In this document: positions 1 through 5,548 of the stretch, piece by piece | Position numbering within the stretch: the first letter of the stretch is position 1 | Layout of the letters: each line of letters begins with the position of its first letter | Assembly (NCBI GenBank): GCA_026999335.1 | Contig: JALTPW010000992.1 | Coordinates: forward strand, 1-6,775 | DNA: 6,775 nucleotides | DNA from: Chromatiales bacterium | Lineage (GTDB): Bacteria > Pseudomonadota > Gammaproteobacteria > SZUA-152 | Reading direction: 5' to 3' | The notes under the pieces: generated by a model | What the model was told of the DNA's origin: nothing | Database searches by the model: none | Seen by the model: the letters and a program-made list of their open reading frames with translations, nothing else | Position numbers and translations under genes: made by a program

Positions 1-392
1 CGCGCACACTCTCCACCATGTTCGCCGCTGGCATGCCGCTGGTGGAGGCCATGGAGACCGTGGCCAATGCCTCCGGCAACCACGTCTATACCCGAGCCAT
101 CCTCGGCATGCGCGACGAAGTCGCCACTGGCCAGCAGATCAATGTCGCCATGAAGGAAACTGGCCTGTTCCCCAACATGGTGGTGCAGATGCTCGCTATC
201 GGTGAAGAAACCGGCTCGGTGGACGCCATGCTGTCCAAGGTCGCCGATTTCTACGAAGAAGAGGTGGACAATATGGTGGACGGCCTCAGCAGCCTGCTGG
301 AACCCATCATCATGGCCGTGCTCGGCATCCTCATCGGCGGGCTGGTGGTCGCCATGTACCTGCCCATCTTCAAGATGGGTGAGGCAATTTAG
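1..392 (+). CDS. pilC: PilC, type IV pilus inner-membrane platform protein (3' part only)
   Basis: This is the C-terminal end of PilC, the polytopic inner-membrane protein on which the pilus ATPases PilB and PilT act during pilus assembly and retraction. The reading frame is already open at position 3 (R-T-L-S-T before the first internal ATG at 18), so the true start lies upstream of the window and about 129 codons are visible. The fragment covers most of the second T2SF (GspF/PilC) domain: FAAGMPLVEAM near the start, then ATGQQINVAMKETGLFPNMV, then LAIGEETGSVDAMLSKVADFYEEEV. It ends with the typical C-terminal hydrophobic helix LLEPIIMAVLGILIGGLVVA and the tail MYLPIFKMGEAI. pilD follows after 23 bp, as in the pilBCD cluster of many gammaproteobacteria. 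A GspF paralogue from type II secretion is the alternative, but the tail and the pilD/coaE neighbours favour PilC. Confidence 0.95.
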   Translation, partial: RTLSTMFAAGMPLVEAMETVANASGNHVYTRAILGMRDEVATGQQINVAMKETGLFPNMVVQMLAIGEETGSVDAMLSKVADFYEEEVDNMVDGLSSLLEPIIMAVLGILIGGLVVAMYLPIFKMGEAI

Positions 393-405
393 ACCGACTG
401 CACAC

Positions 406-410
406 AGGAT
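406..410 (+). promoter_or_regulatory. Ribosome-binding site that fixes the TTG start of pilD
   Basis: AGGAT lies 5 bp before the TTG at 416. No ATG or GTG occurs in this frame between the upstream stop (380-382) and the conserved N-terminus, so this site is the main support for a TTG start. A CTG at 398 is possible but lies upstream of this site. Confidence 0.6.
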
Positions 411-415
411 ATCCT

Positions 416-1300
416 TTGCTGCTACTCGACCTGCTGGCGACCAATACCGCCTGGCTGCTCACCACCACCGCCCTGCTGGGCCTGATGGTGGGCAGCTTTC
501 TCAACGTGGTGATCCACCGACTGCCCCTCATGATGGAGCGCGACTGGCGCGGCCAGTGCGCCGAATTCCTCGCGCAGCCGGAACAGGCGCCGAAGGACGA
601 ACCCGTCAGCCTGTCCCGGCCCCGCTCCCACTGCCCTCACTGCGGCCATGCCATCAGCGCGCTGGAAAATATCCCGGTCATCAGCTACCTGTGGCTACGC
701 GGCAAGTGCTCGGGGTGCGGCGCCCGCATCTCGCCCCGCTATCCCATCATCGAAATCGTCACCGCCCTGTTCAGCGTGGCCGTCGCCTGGCACTTCGGTT
801 TCGGCTGGCCACTGGCCGGCGGCCTGCTGCTCACCTGGGCGCTGATCGCCCTGACCATGATCGACATCGACCACCAGCTGCTGCCGGACAACATCACCCT
901 GCCTCTGCTGTGGCTCGGCCTCGCCTTCAACCTGAGTGGCGCCTACACCGACATCGATTCCGCCGTCATCGGCGCCATGGCCGGCTATCTCAGCCTATGG
1001 AGTATCTACTGGCTGTTCAAACTCCTCACCGGCAAGGAGGGCATGGGCTTCGGTGACTTCAAGCTGCTGGCCATGCTTGGCGCCTGGATGGGCTGGCAGG
1101 CCCTACCAGTGATCATCCTGCTCTCCTCCGCCGTCGGCGCGGTCATCGGTATCGGCCTCATTGTCCTGCGTGGCCGCGACCGCAACATCCCCATCTCCTT
1201 CGGTCCCTATCTGGCCATCGCCGGCTGGATCACCTTTCTGTGGGGTGAGTGGATCAGCCGTACCTATCTGCAATTCGCCGGCATCGGTTCGCCCTCCTGA
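416..1300 (+). CDS. pilD: PilD, type IV prepilin peptidase / N-methyltransferase
   Basis: PilD is a polytopic inner-membrane aspartyl protease. It cleaves the leader of type IV prepilins (and type II secretion pseudopilins) and N-methylates the new N-terminus. The 294-residue length is normal for the family. Visible in order: the N-terminal GLMVGSFLNVVIHRLP signature (residues 22-37); a cytoplasmic loop with two zinc-type CxxC pairs (Cys73/76 and Cys98/101), typical of bifunctional PilD; the first catalytic aspartate, Asp150, in MIDIDHQLLPD; and the second, Asp214, in GMGFGDFK. Hydrophobic segments fill the C-terminal half. The start is TTG at 416. The frame is closed by a stop at 380-382 and has no ATG or GTG before residue 1, and an AGGAT ribosome-binding sequence (406-410) sits 5 bp upstream. 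The gene follows pilC by 23 bp, so it is probably co-transcribed. A REP palindrome begins 3 bp after the stop codon. Confidence 0.95.
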   Translation: MLLLDLLATNTAWLLTTTALLGLMVGSFLNVVIHRLPLMMERDWRGQCAEFLAQPEQAPKDEPVSLSRPRSHCPHCGHAISALENIPVISYLWLRGKCSGCGARISPRYPIIEIVTALFSVAVAWHFGFGWPLAGGLLLTWALIALTMIDIDHQLLPDNITLPLLWLGLAFNLSGAYTDIDSAVIGAMAGYLSLWSIYWLFKLLTGKEGMGFGDFKLLAMLGAWMGWQALPVIILLSSAVGAVIGIGLIVLRGRDRNIPISFGPYLAIAGWITFLWGEWISRTYLQFAGIGSPS

Positions 1301-1303
1301 CCC

Positions 1304-1406
1304 GGAGCGGGCCATGCCCGCGATGGCCTTGTTTTTCACCACAGACTGCTTGAATTCCCACCAGCTTGCCTTCTCAACAATTTTCGCGGGCATGGCCCGC
1401 TCCTAC
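1304..1406. repeat. Inverted pair of REP-type palindromes between pilD and coaE
   Basis: GGAGCGGGCCATGCCCGCGA (1304-1323) returns as its exact reverse complement at 1384-1403, a perfect 20-bp inverted match about 60 bp apart. Each arm is itself a palindrome (GCGGGC-CAT-GCCCGC). The right arm, read on the minus strand, begins GTAGGAGCGG, the GTAG-headed form seen in REP elements of Pseudomonas and relatives. The left arm starts 3 bp after the pilD stop codon. The pair could fold as one long hairpin or two short ones in the transcript, and may end or attenuate pil transcription or protect mRNA ends. There is no U-tract, so it is not a classical intrinsic terminator. The same family recurs at 3308-3461. 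Confidence 0.85.
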
Positions 1407-1460
1407 CGTCTGTCAATCCACCCGCTATACGCCAACCCCGCCGCCCGGTATGCTCACCGC

Positions 1461-2069
1461 ATGCTGATCATCGGACTCACTGGCGGCATCGGCAGCGGCA
1501 AAAGTACCGTCGCCCGCCATTTTGAAGCCCTTGGCGTCCCCGTCATCGACGCCGACGACATCGGCCGCCAGTTGGTCGAACCGGGCCGGCACGCGCTGAC
1601 CGTCATCGCCGAACACTTCGGCGCCGACATGCTCGACGACTCGGGCCAGTTGAACCGTGCCCGTCTGCGTGAACAGGTTTTTGCCCACCCCGAACAACGC
1701 CACGAGCTGGAAGCCATCCTCCATCCGCGCATCCGGGCAGAAATCCAGCAGCGTATCGCCGACTTCACACCCGCCTGTGGCTACTGCCTGGTCAGCGCGC
1801 CACTGCTGATCGAAAGCGGCTGGCAGGATCTGGTACAGCGGGTGTTGGTGGTGGACACTACGCGCGAAATGCAGATTCGGCGCACCACCGCCCGCGATGG
1901 CATAACTCGCCAGCAGGCCGAGGCCATTATTACCAGCCAGATCGGCCGCGATGCCCGCCTGCGAGCCGCCGACGACGTGATCCACAACGAGGGGGATCTC
2001 ACGGCCCTGCGGGAACAGGTAGAGGCCCTGCACCGACGCTATCGTCAACGGGCTGAAAACCAGCCGTAA
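1461..2069 (+). CDS. coaE: Dephospho-CoA kinase
   Basis: CoaE phosphorylates the 3'-hydroxyl of the ribose of dephospho-CoA with ATP, the last step of coenzyme A synthesis, in the cytoplasm. The 202-residue product is of normal size (about 200). It starts with the P-loop GLTGGIGSGKST (residues 5-16). The substrate-side motif VIDAD (28-32) follows, then ILHPRIR (86-92), PLLIE (114-118), the arginine-rich lid region RRTTARDG (140-147) and the C-terminal ADDVIHNEGD (170-179). The ATG at 1461 is chosen because it places the P-loop at the usual distance from the N-terminus. The frame stays open upstream to about 1161, but that part overlaps pilD and a REP pair and shows no conservation. No strong ribosome-binding site is visible. 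The gap to pilD is 160 bp and contains the REP pair, so coaE may have its own promoter. Confidence 0.95.
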   Translation: MLIIGLTGGIGSGKSTVARHFEALGVPVIDADDIGRQLVEPGRHALTVIAEHFGADMLDDSGQLNRARLREQVFAHPEQRHELEAILHPRIRAEIQQRIADFTPACGYCLVSAPLLIESGWQDLVQRVLVVDTTREMQIRRTTARDGITRQQAEAIITSQIGRDARLRAADDVIHNEGDLTALREQVEALHRRYRQRAENQP

Positions 2070-2096
2070 TGGCCAGACGGCCTTGTCGAGTACAGC

Positions 2097-2183
2097 TAAT
2101 GAAACGCAAAAAACACAGTAACGCAACGGTTTTTGAATGAATTATCTTTGCGTTCTCCGCCCCCCTGCGACCGCTGCGTTGAA
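2097..2183. repeat. Decayed inverted-repeat region between coaE and zapD
   Basis: Two AACGCA units (2103-2108 and 2120-2125) face two TGCGTT units (2149-2154 and 2175-2180). The best pairs are AACGCAAA (2103-2110) with TTTGCGTT (2147-2154), 8 of 8, and AACGCAACGG (2120-2129) with CCGCTGCGTT (2171-2180), 9 of 10. A nested pairing is also possible. The region is more AT-rich than its neighbours on its left side and has no gene. It resembles the degenerate ACGCAAAG-type dispersed repeats found between genes in many proteobacteria, but this is recollection and the boundaries are uncertain. Confidence 0.35.
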
Positions 2184-2316
2184 TCGACGGGGTTGCCAAA
2201 GTCGCTGCGCAACTGCTGGGGTTCGCGGCACTCACCGCCAACCGACACTGCCGCGCATTTGCCTACGCCCGCCGTCTCGTGGACAATGCCGCTTCAGCGA
2301 AATATGAATCCGACCT

Positions 2317-3087
2317 GTGCAAACACCCATCACCTTCTACGAACAACCCCTCAGCGAACGCCTGCGCTTTTTTCTGCGCCTGGAATGCCTGTTTGGCCAG
2401 ACCCGCCACTGCCTGCGCAGTGAGTCCGGGCAGGACAGCCATACCTGTCTCGGAAACCTGCTGGAGATCCTGCACGTCATCGGCCGCGTGGATATCAAGA
2501 CCGAGGCCGTGAAGGAGCTGGAGCGCATCATCGCCACCCTCGAGCCGCTGGCACAGACTGCGGGCGTCAATCACGACACCCTGGATTCCCTGCTCGTCAC
2601 CCTCGGCGGCCTCAAATCACACCTGCGCAATATGGACGGCCCCATCGCCCAAGAGCTGCGCGACAACGAATTCTTTAAACTGCTGCTGCAACGCAGCGGT
2701 ATCCCCGGCGGCCTGTGCGACTTCGACCTGCCGCCGTACCGACACTGGCTGCAGCGCAATGCCGAGACGCGCATCGCCGATCTGCGCAACTGGTATGGCT
2801 GCCTCGACACCCTGCGCCTGTCCGTGGATCTGATATTGAAACTGATCCGCGAGAGCGCCACCCCCGTGCACTGCACCGCCGAAGGCGGCATCTACCAGCA
2901 GAACCTGGACAGTGCCACCCCCTTCCAACTGATTCGCGTTACCCTGCCTGAAAATTCGCCATATTTTGTCGAGATCAGTGGTGGCCGCCACCGCTTCACC
3001 GTGCGCCTGTTGCAGGCCAGCACGGGTGAACGCGCCCTGCAGGCCACGGAAGACGTGACCTTCCAACTCAGCTGCTGCGCCCTATGA
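2317..3087 (+). CDS. zapD: Cell division protein ZapD (FtsZ-ring stabiliser)
   Basis: ZapD (formerly YacF, DUF1342) is a cytoplasmic dimer that binds the C-terminal tail of FtsZ and bundles FtsZ filaments at the division site. The 256-residue product is close to the E. coli protein (247). It matches from the N-terminus (MQTPITFYEQPLSERLRFFL) through a helical N-terminal domain to the family signature SGIPGGLCDFDLPPYRHWL (127-145), and then a beta-rich C-terminal part ending in FQLSCC. The start is GTG at 2317: the frame is closed by TGA at 2305-2307 and this codon matches the family N-terminus. No good ribosome-binding sequence precedes it. The out-of-frame ATG at 2304 is not used. The gene lies 247 bp after coaE. 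Its last codon overlaps the yacG start in an ATGA junction, so the two are probably translationally coupled. Confidence 0.93.
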   Translation: MQTPITFYEQPLSERLRFFLRLECLFGQTRHCLRSESGQDSHTCLGNLLEILHVIGRVDIKTEAVKELERIIATLEPLAQTAGVNHDTLDSLLVTLGGLKSHLRNMDGPIAQELRDNEFFKLLLQRSGIPGGLCDFDLPPYRHWLQRNAETRIADLRNWYGCLDTLRLSVDLILKLIRESATPVHCTAEGGIYQQNLDSATPFQLIRVTLPENSPYFVEISGGRHRFTVRLLQASTGERALQATEDVTFQLSCCAL

Positions 3088-3284
3088 GCGCGAAGATCAT
3101 AAAGACCGTAAAGTGTCCCACCTGCGGCAAACCCGCCGTGTGGGATAAAGAGAAAAATCCCGCACGCCCCTTCTGCAGCGACCGCTGCCGCCTCATCGAT
3201 CTAGGCGCCTGGGCCGATGAATCGCATCGTATTGCCGATGCCACGCCGCCCGATTTCGACCTGGATGAACCGTCCAATCACTGA
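3084..3284 (+). CDS. yacG: YacG, zinc-binding DNA gyrase inhibitor
   Basis: This small cytoplasmic zinc protein binds GyrB and, in E. coli, inhibits DNA gyrase by blocking its DNA binding. The 66-residue length is typical (65 in E. coli). Four zinc-ligand cysteines are present as Cys11-x2-Cys14 and Cys31-x3-Cys35, in KCPTCGKP and FCSDRCRLIDLGAW, the two family signatures. The tail is acidic and probably disordered (DFDLDEPSNH). The ATG at 3084 overlaps the zapD stop (ATGA), the usual arrangement for these two genes. It is the last gene of the plus-strand group. A REP-rich convergent gap separates it from rnd. Confidence 0.95.
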   Translation: MSAKIIKTVKCPTCGKPAVWDKEKNPARPFCSDRCRLIDLGAWADESHRIADATPPDFDLDEPSNH

Positions 3285-3307
3285 CACGCTGCATGCACGT
3301 TCCTTAC

Positions 3308-3461
3308 GTAGGAGCGAGCCATACCCGCGATGAAGGACGGGAAAACAATAAATTTGTGGAAGCGGCTTCAGCCGCGAATAAAACCAAGCTTCATCGTGGC
3401 TGAAGCCACTCCCACAATTTCCTAAGCAAGCAAAAACATCGCGGGCATAGCCCGCTCCTAC
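3308..3461. repeat. Outer REP pair downstream of yacG (REPIN-like)
   Basis: A 24-bp arm at 3308-3331 (begins GTAGGAGCGAGCCATACC) and an inverted arm at 3438-3461 match at 21 of 24 positions when one is reverse-complemented. The shared consensus is AGGAGCGGGCYATRCCCGCG, the family also seen between pilD and coaE. The right arm keeps a perfect internal palindrome (GCGGGC-TAT-GCCCGC). The left arm has lost part of it through two substitutions. Both arms carry the GTAG head used by REP-associated tyrosine transposases in known systems. No such transposase is in this window. The position, between convergent yacG and rnd, would suit a bidirectional transcription-end structure, which is inference. 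Confidence 0.85.
3353..3420. repeat. Inner REP pair of a different family, nested in the outer pair
   Basis: The left arm at 3353-3379 (TTTGTGGAAGCGGCTTCAGC and onward) and the right arm at 3391-3420 (reverse complement begins AAATTGTGGGAGTGGCTTCA) form an inverted pair. The palindromic cores are GCGGCTTCAGCCGC and GTGGCTTCAGCCAC. The second stem pair is C-G in the left copy and T-A in the right, a compensatory change that keeps both stems intact. This sequence family is distinct from the GTAGGAGCGGGC arms that flank it. Confidence 0.8.
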
Positions 3462-3492
3462 AGTAGAAATTGGGCCACAGCCATCCGGATCT

Positions 3493-3609
3493 TCAGCCGT
3501 TTCCATATACCAACCGCCCATCGGCCATCCGCAGATGACACTCACCGGCTATCAAAGCCCGCAGCAACGTAATCCGGGAGATATGCCGCTGCCCTAATCC
3601 GGATTCCAT
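3493..3609 (-). pseudogene. Remnant of a second rnd 3' end (C-terminal about 38 codons)
   Basis: On the minus strand this stretch reads MESGLGQRHISR and so on, with AGECHLRMADGRLVYGNG before a TGA at 3495-3493. The intact rnd a short way upstream ends AGECGLRVADGRLVIEGG, so 12 of the 14 residues from AGEC to GRLV are identical, and the preceding SxLxQ pattern (rnd residues 345-349) also lines up with a 2-residue gap. At the DNA level 3509-3550 matches 3756-3797 at 34 of 42 positions, beginning with 19 identical bases. Upstream, a stop (3618-3616) closes the frame, and nothing resembling the rest of RNase D is visible. Protein-level similarity exceeding what chance would give, with substitutions mostly conserving the frame, suggests an old duplicate or a displaced end, not a fresh copy. 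It is unlikely to be translated. Confidence 0.75.
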
Positions 3610-3642
3610 TTCGTTTCATCCAGGCTACTCGCTGAATAGGTT

Positions 3643-3735
3643 CACCACAGAGACACGGAATTCTCAAGGGCATTGGTTTTCCATTTTGTGCGCACGAGAC
3701 TGCCGATCTGCTTTGTACACCGTGTCTCCGTGGTG
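3643..3735. repeat. MITE-like element with 16-bp terminal inverted repeats next to the rnd stop
   Basis: CACCACAGAGACACGG (3643-3658) and CCGTGTCTCCGTGGTG (3720-3735) are inverted copies with one mismatch in 16. They bound a roughly 93-bp unit with lower GC than the neighbouring genes and no convincing ORF. The right end stops 4 bp short of the rnd stop codon (3740-3742). The left end lies beyond the rnd 3'-end remnant. Similar CACCACRGAGRCACRGAG sequences are, as I recall, common dispersed repeats in proteobacteria, but no search was possible. No target-site duplication is obvious. It could alternatively serve as a weak rnd terminator. Confidence 0.6.
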
Positions 3736-3739
3736 GTTT

Positions 3740-4888
3740 TCAACCCCCTTCGATCACCAACCGCCCATCGGCCACCCGCAAGCCGCACTCGCCGGCCAAC
3801 AGGGCCTGCAAATCCCGACCCACCAGCAGCGCACGCCAACCCTGTCGTAATGGGCTGTCCTCCGCCCCGGCCATCAATGCCTCCAGTGCCTTGCGATTGC
3901 CCAGCAGCGCGGTGCTGACATCGTGCTCGGCGCCACGCGTGCGCACGATGGCCATCATCAGATCCACCACCGCATCCTGCTGCGGCGTCAGGCGGGCAAG
4001 CTTGGGCCGTTGCGGCCAGGCCTCCTGTGGCAGCTTGCAGGCCTGCTCAACCAGACCCAGCAGCATCTCGCCGTGACGTTCCAAGGTGCGGCCTTCCAGT
4101 CCGCGGATCTGCTCCAGCGCCGCCAGATCCTTGGGTACACGGCGGGCGATGTCGATGATCACATCGTCCTTCAGCACCCAGCGGCGCGGGCGGTTGACGC
4201 GCCGTGCCTGTTCCTCCCGCCACACGGCCAGCGCCTGCGCAATGGCCAGCTGACGCCCCTTGAGTGGCTGGTTGCCGCGTACCCGCTTCCACAGGTTTTC
4301 CACCGGCGGGTCGTAGGTGCTGGTGTCCACCAGGGCATCGAAATCGGCCTGCAGCCATTCCTCGCGGCCCTTTTCCTGCAGGCGGCGGCGCTGTTCACGG
4401 TAAATATCCAGCAGGTAGCGCACGTCATCAGCAGCATAACGCAGCTGTCCTTCGCCCAGTGGACGACGACTCCAGTCGGTGCGCGTGTGCTGCTTGTCCA
4501 GCTCGACGCCGGTGAATTCACGCACCAGATTGGCGTAGCCGATCTGATCGCCATAACCCAGCAGGGTGGCGGCAACCTGGGTATCGAACACCGGGCCGGG
4601 CAGGCTTCCGCGCAGGTCGAAGAAGATCTCCAAATCCTGCCGCGCCGAATGCATCACCAACACGACCTGCGGGTCGTAGAAGATATCCAGCAGTGGGTCG
4701 ATGGTTTCCAGCGCCAGCGGATCGACGCAGGCAATCAGCTCGTCGCTGGCGATTTGCAACAGACAGAGCTGAGTGTAATAGGTCTTTTCACGCAGGAATT
4801 CGCTGTCCAGCGCCAACGCTTCACAGCCGCGCAGGCTGTCGCACAGGGTGGCCAGTGCCTCGGGGGTATCGACGAAAATTTCTTTCAT
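3740..4888 (-). CDS. rnd: Ribonuclease D
   Basis: RNase D is a cytoplasmic 3'-to-5' exoribonuclease of the DEDDy family that helps mature tRNA and other stable RNA 3' ends. The 382-residue product compares with 375 in E. coli. The exonuclease domain fills roughly residues 1-165 and has all the metal and catalytic residues: Asp28 and Glu30 (DSEF), Asp85 (SARQDLE), Tyr151 and Asp155 (YAADDV). These are the same positions as in the E. coli enzyme. An HRDC domain follows at about 210-290 (QPLKGRQLAIAQALAVWREEQARR) and a second helical domain runs to the end. The ATG at 4888 is chosen for family length and an AGGA site 6 bp upstream. The frame stays open for 37 more codons to a TTG at 4999. The gene converges on yacG and diverges from the membrane protein gene at 5035. 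A decayed copy of its 3' end lies downstream. Confidence 0.95.
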   Translation of the reverse strand: MKEIFVDTPEALATLCDSLRGCEALALDSEFLREKTYYTQLCLLQIASDELIACVDPLALETIDPLLDIFYDPQVVLVMHSARQDLEIFFDLRGSLPGPVFDTQVAATLLGYGDQIGYANLVREFTGVELDKQHTRTDWSRRPLGEGQLRYAADDVRYLLDIYREQRRRLQEKGREEWLQADFDALVDTSTYDPPVENLWKRVRGNQPLKGRQLAIAQALAVWREEQARRVNRPRRWVLKDDVIIDIARRVPKDLAALEQIRGLEGRTLERHGEMLLGLVEQACKLPQEAWPQRPKLARLTPQQDAVVDLMMAIVRTRGAEHDVSTALLGNRKALEALMAGAEDSPLRQGWRALLVGRDLQALLAGECGLRVADGRLVIEGG

Positions 4889-4999
4889 GGGGTGTCCTGT
4901 GATTTCAGCGGGCCTGCTATGATGCCTCTCATGCTGGCAGCCGCCCAGTAGAATCATAAACATAACACCCACGGCGGCGCAGGCGTACCGATAAAACAA
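4889..4999 (-). other. In-frame lipoprotein-signal-like extension upstream of rnd
   Basis: The rnd frame is open for 37 codons before its likely ATG. It starts at a TTG (4999-4997) with a GAGGGGG sequence just upstream. The product begins MFYRYACAAVGVMFMILLGG and continues with Cys21, so it looks like a short N-region, a hydrophobic core and a lipobox-like LGGC, then a polar stretch rich in His and Arg. It could be a chance reading of the rnd leader, a small lipoprotein gene that has lost its own stop and fused to rnd, or an alternative N-terminus. An exported RNase D is not expected for a cytoplasmic enzyme, so I treat this as leader sequence of uncertain meaning. It also holds whatever promoter rnd uses. 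I saw no convincing -35/-10 pair. Confidence 0.3.
4895..4898 (-). promoter_or_regulatory. Ribosome-binding site that fixes the rnd start at 4888
   Basis: On the minus strand AGGA is followed by 6 bp and then ATG (4888-4886). This is well-placed and supports initiation at MKEIFVDTPE rather than at the upstream in-frame TTG. Confidence 0.65.
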
Positions 5000-5034
5000 T
5001 ACCCCCTCGGTAATATGAAAAAAACCAACCCGCC

Positions 5035-5544
5035 ATGACCACCCTGCTTCTGTTATTCATCAATATCTGCCGCCTGCGCGGCACACCTCAGGATCTGCCC
5101 GGCTCCCGCTTTCTGCTGATACTCACCACCACCGGCTATTTCGCCATCGGCCTGGCGGTGTCGCTGCTGGAACTGTCGCTGGGCCTGGCGATACTGTCGG
5201 CGATGGTCGATACACTCATGCTGGCGGCCCTGGCCTGGTTCAGCCTGTGGATCACTGGCAAGACACCGCGTTTCACCCAAACCTACACCGCCCTGGCCGG
5301 CACCGGCGTCCTGTTCGGCCTCGTGGGCTGGCCGCTGATCACTTTCCTGCAGGGCCTGCCGGAAGGACAGAGCAGCAGCCTGCCGCTGTTGCTGCTCGGC
5401 CTGGTGATCTGGAATATCATGGTTATTGGTCATATCCTGCGTCACGCCCTGGGCATCATGATGTGGGCCGCCTCGGGCCTGGCCCTGTTTTACATGTATC
5501 TCTCCATCTGCGTCATGAGCGCACTGTACCTCGCGGGAAGCTGA
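5035..5544 (+). CDS. Five-helix inner-membrane protein of unknown function, upstream of mpl
   Basis: I do not recognise a family with confidence. The 169-residue product is strongly hydrophobic, with likely membrane segments at about residues 24-44, 46-72, 84-106, 116-134 and 139-166. A short loop between segments 2 and 3 holds the basic stretch GKTPRFTQT (75-83), and a polar loop LPEGQSSS (108-115) precedes segment 4. No catalytic motif or conserved cysteine pair is visible. GC content and composition match the neighbours, and the frame ends 4 bp before mpl, so the gene is probably real and co-transcribed with it. The ATG at 5035 is the first in frame. It has no clear ribosome-binding sequence, but a 7-codon ORF (5015-5038, MKKTNPP) ends across it with an ATGA overlap. 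A role in envelope or cell-wall metabolism is a guess from position only. Confidence 0.8.
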   Translation: MTTLLLLFINICRLRGTPQDLPGSRFLLILTTTGYFAIGLAVSLLELSLGLAILSAMVDTLMLAALAWFSLWITGKTPRFTQTYTALAGTGVLFGLVGWPLITFLQGLPEGQSSSLPLLLLGLVIWNIMVIGHILRHALGIMMWAASGLALFYMYLSICVMSALYLAGS

Positions 5545-5548
5545 CACC

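Noticed and set aside
202..1056. Long plus-strand open frame of 284 codons overlapping pilC and pilD
   Set aside because: Its product is rich in Arg, Pro, His and Ser, with no family features, and is the typical out-of-frame shadow of GC-rich genes. PilC and PilD are certain in the other frames.
1161..1460. Upstream in-frame extension of coaE by 100 codons
   Set aside because: It overlaps the pilD 3' end and runs through the REP doublet. The P-loop belongs within the first 15 residues of CoaE, which fits the ATG at 1461.
2067..2095. Possible intrinsic terminator after coaE
   Set aside because: Only short GGCC/GGC pairings are available and no T-run follows, so the sequence does not support a terminator call.
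1425..2126. 233-codon minus-strand open frame antisense to coaE
   Set aside because: It lies opposite a well-conserved dephospho-CoA kinase, has no motif of its own, and its extent follows codon bias on the other strand.
3201..3545. 114-codon minus-strand open frame across the end of yacG and the REP cluster
   Set aside because: It is made of REP sequence plus antisense yacG and runs in a different frame from the rnd tail remnant. No independent coding signal.
3923..4951. 342-codon plus-strand open frame antisense to rnd
   Set aside because: It lies opposite RNase D, whose catalytic residues are all intact. The Gln- and His-rich translation has no recognisable domains and fits the mirror of a high-GC gene.
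4889..5034. Divergent promoters between rnd and the membrane protein gene
   Set aside because: TAATAT (5011-5016) and, on the other strand, TATGAT resemble -10 boxes, but neither has a reasonable -35 hexamer at 16-18 bp.
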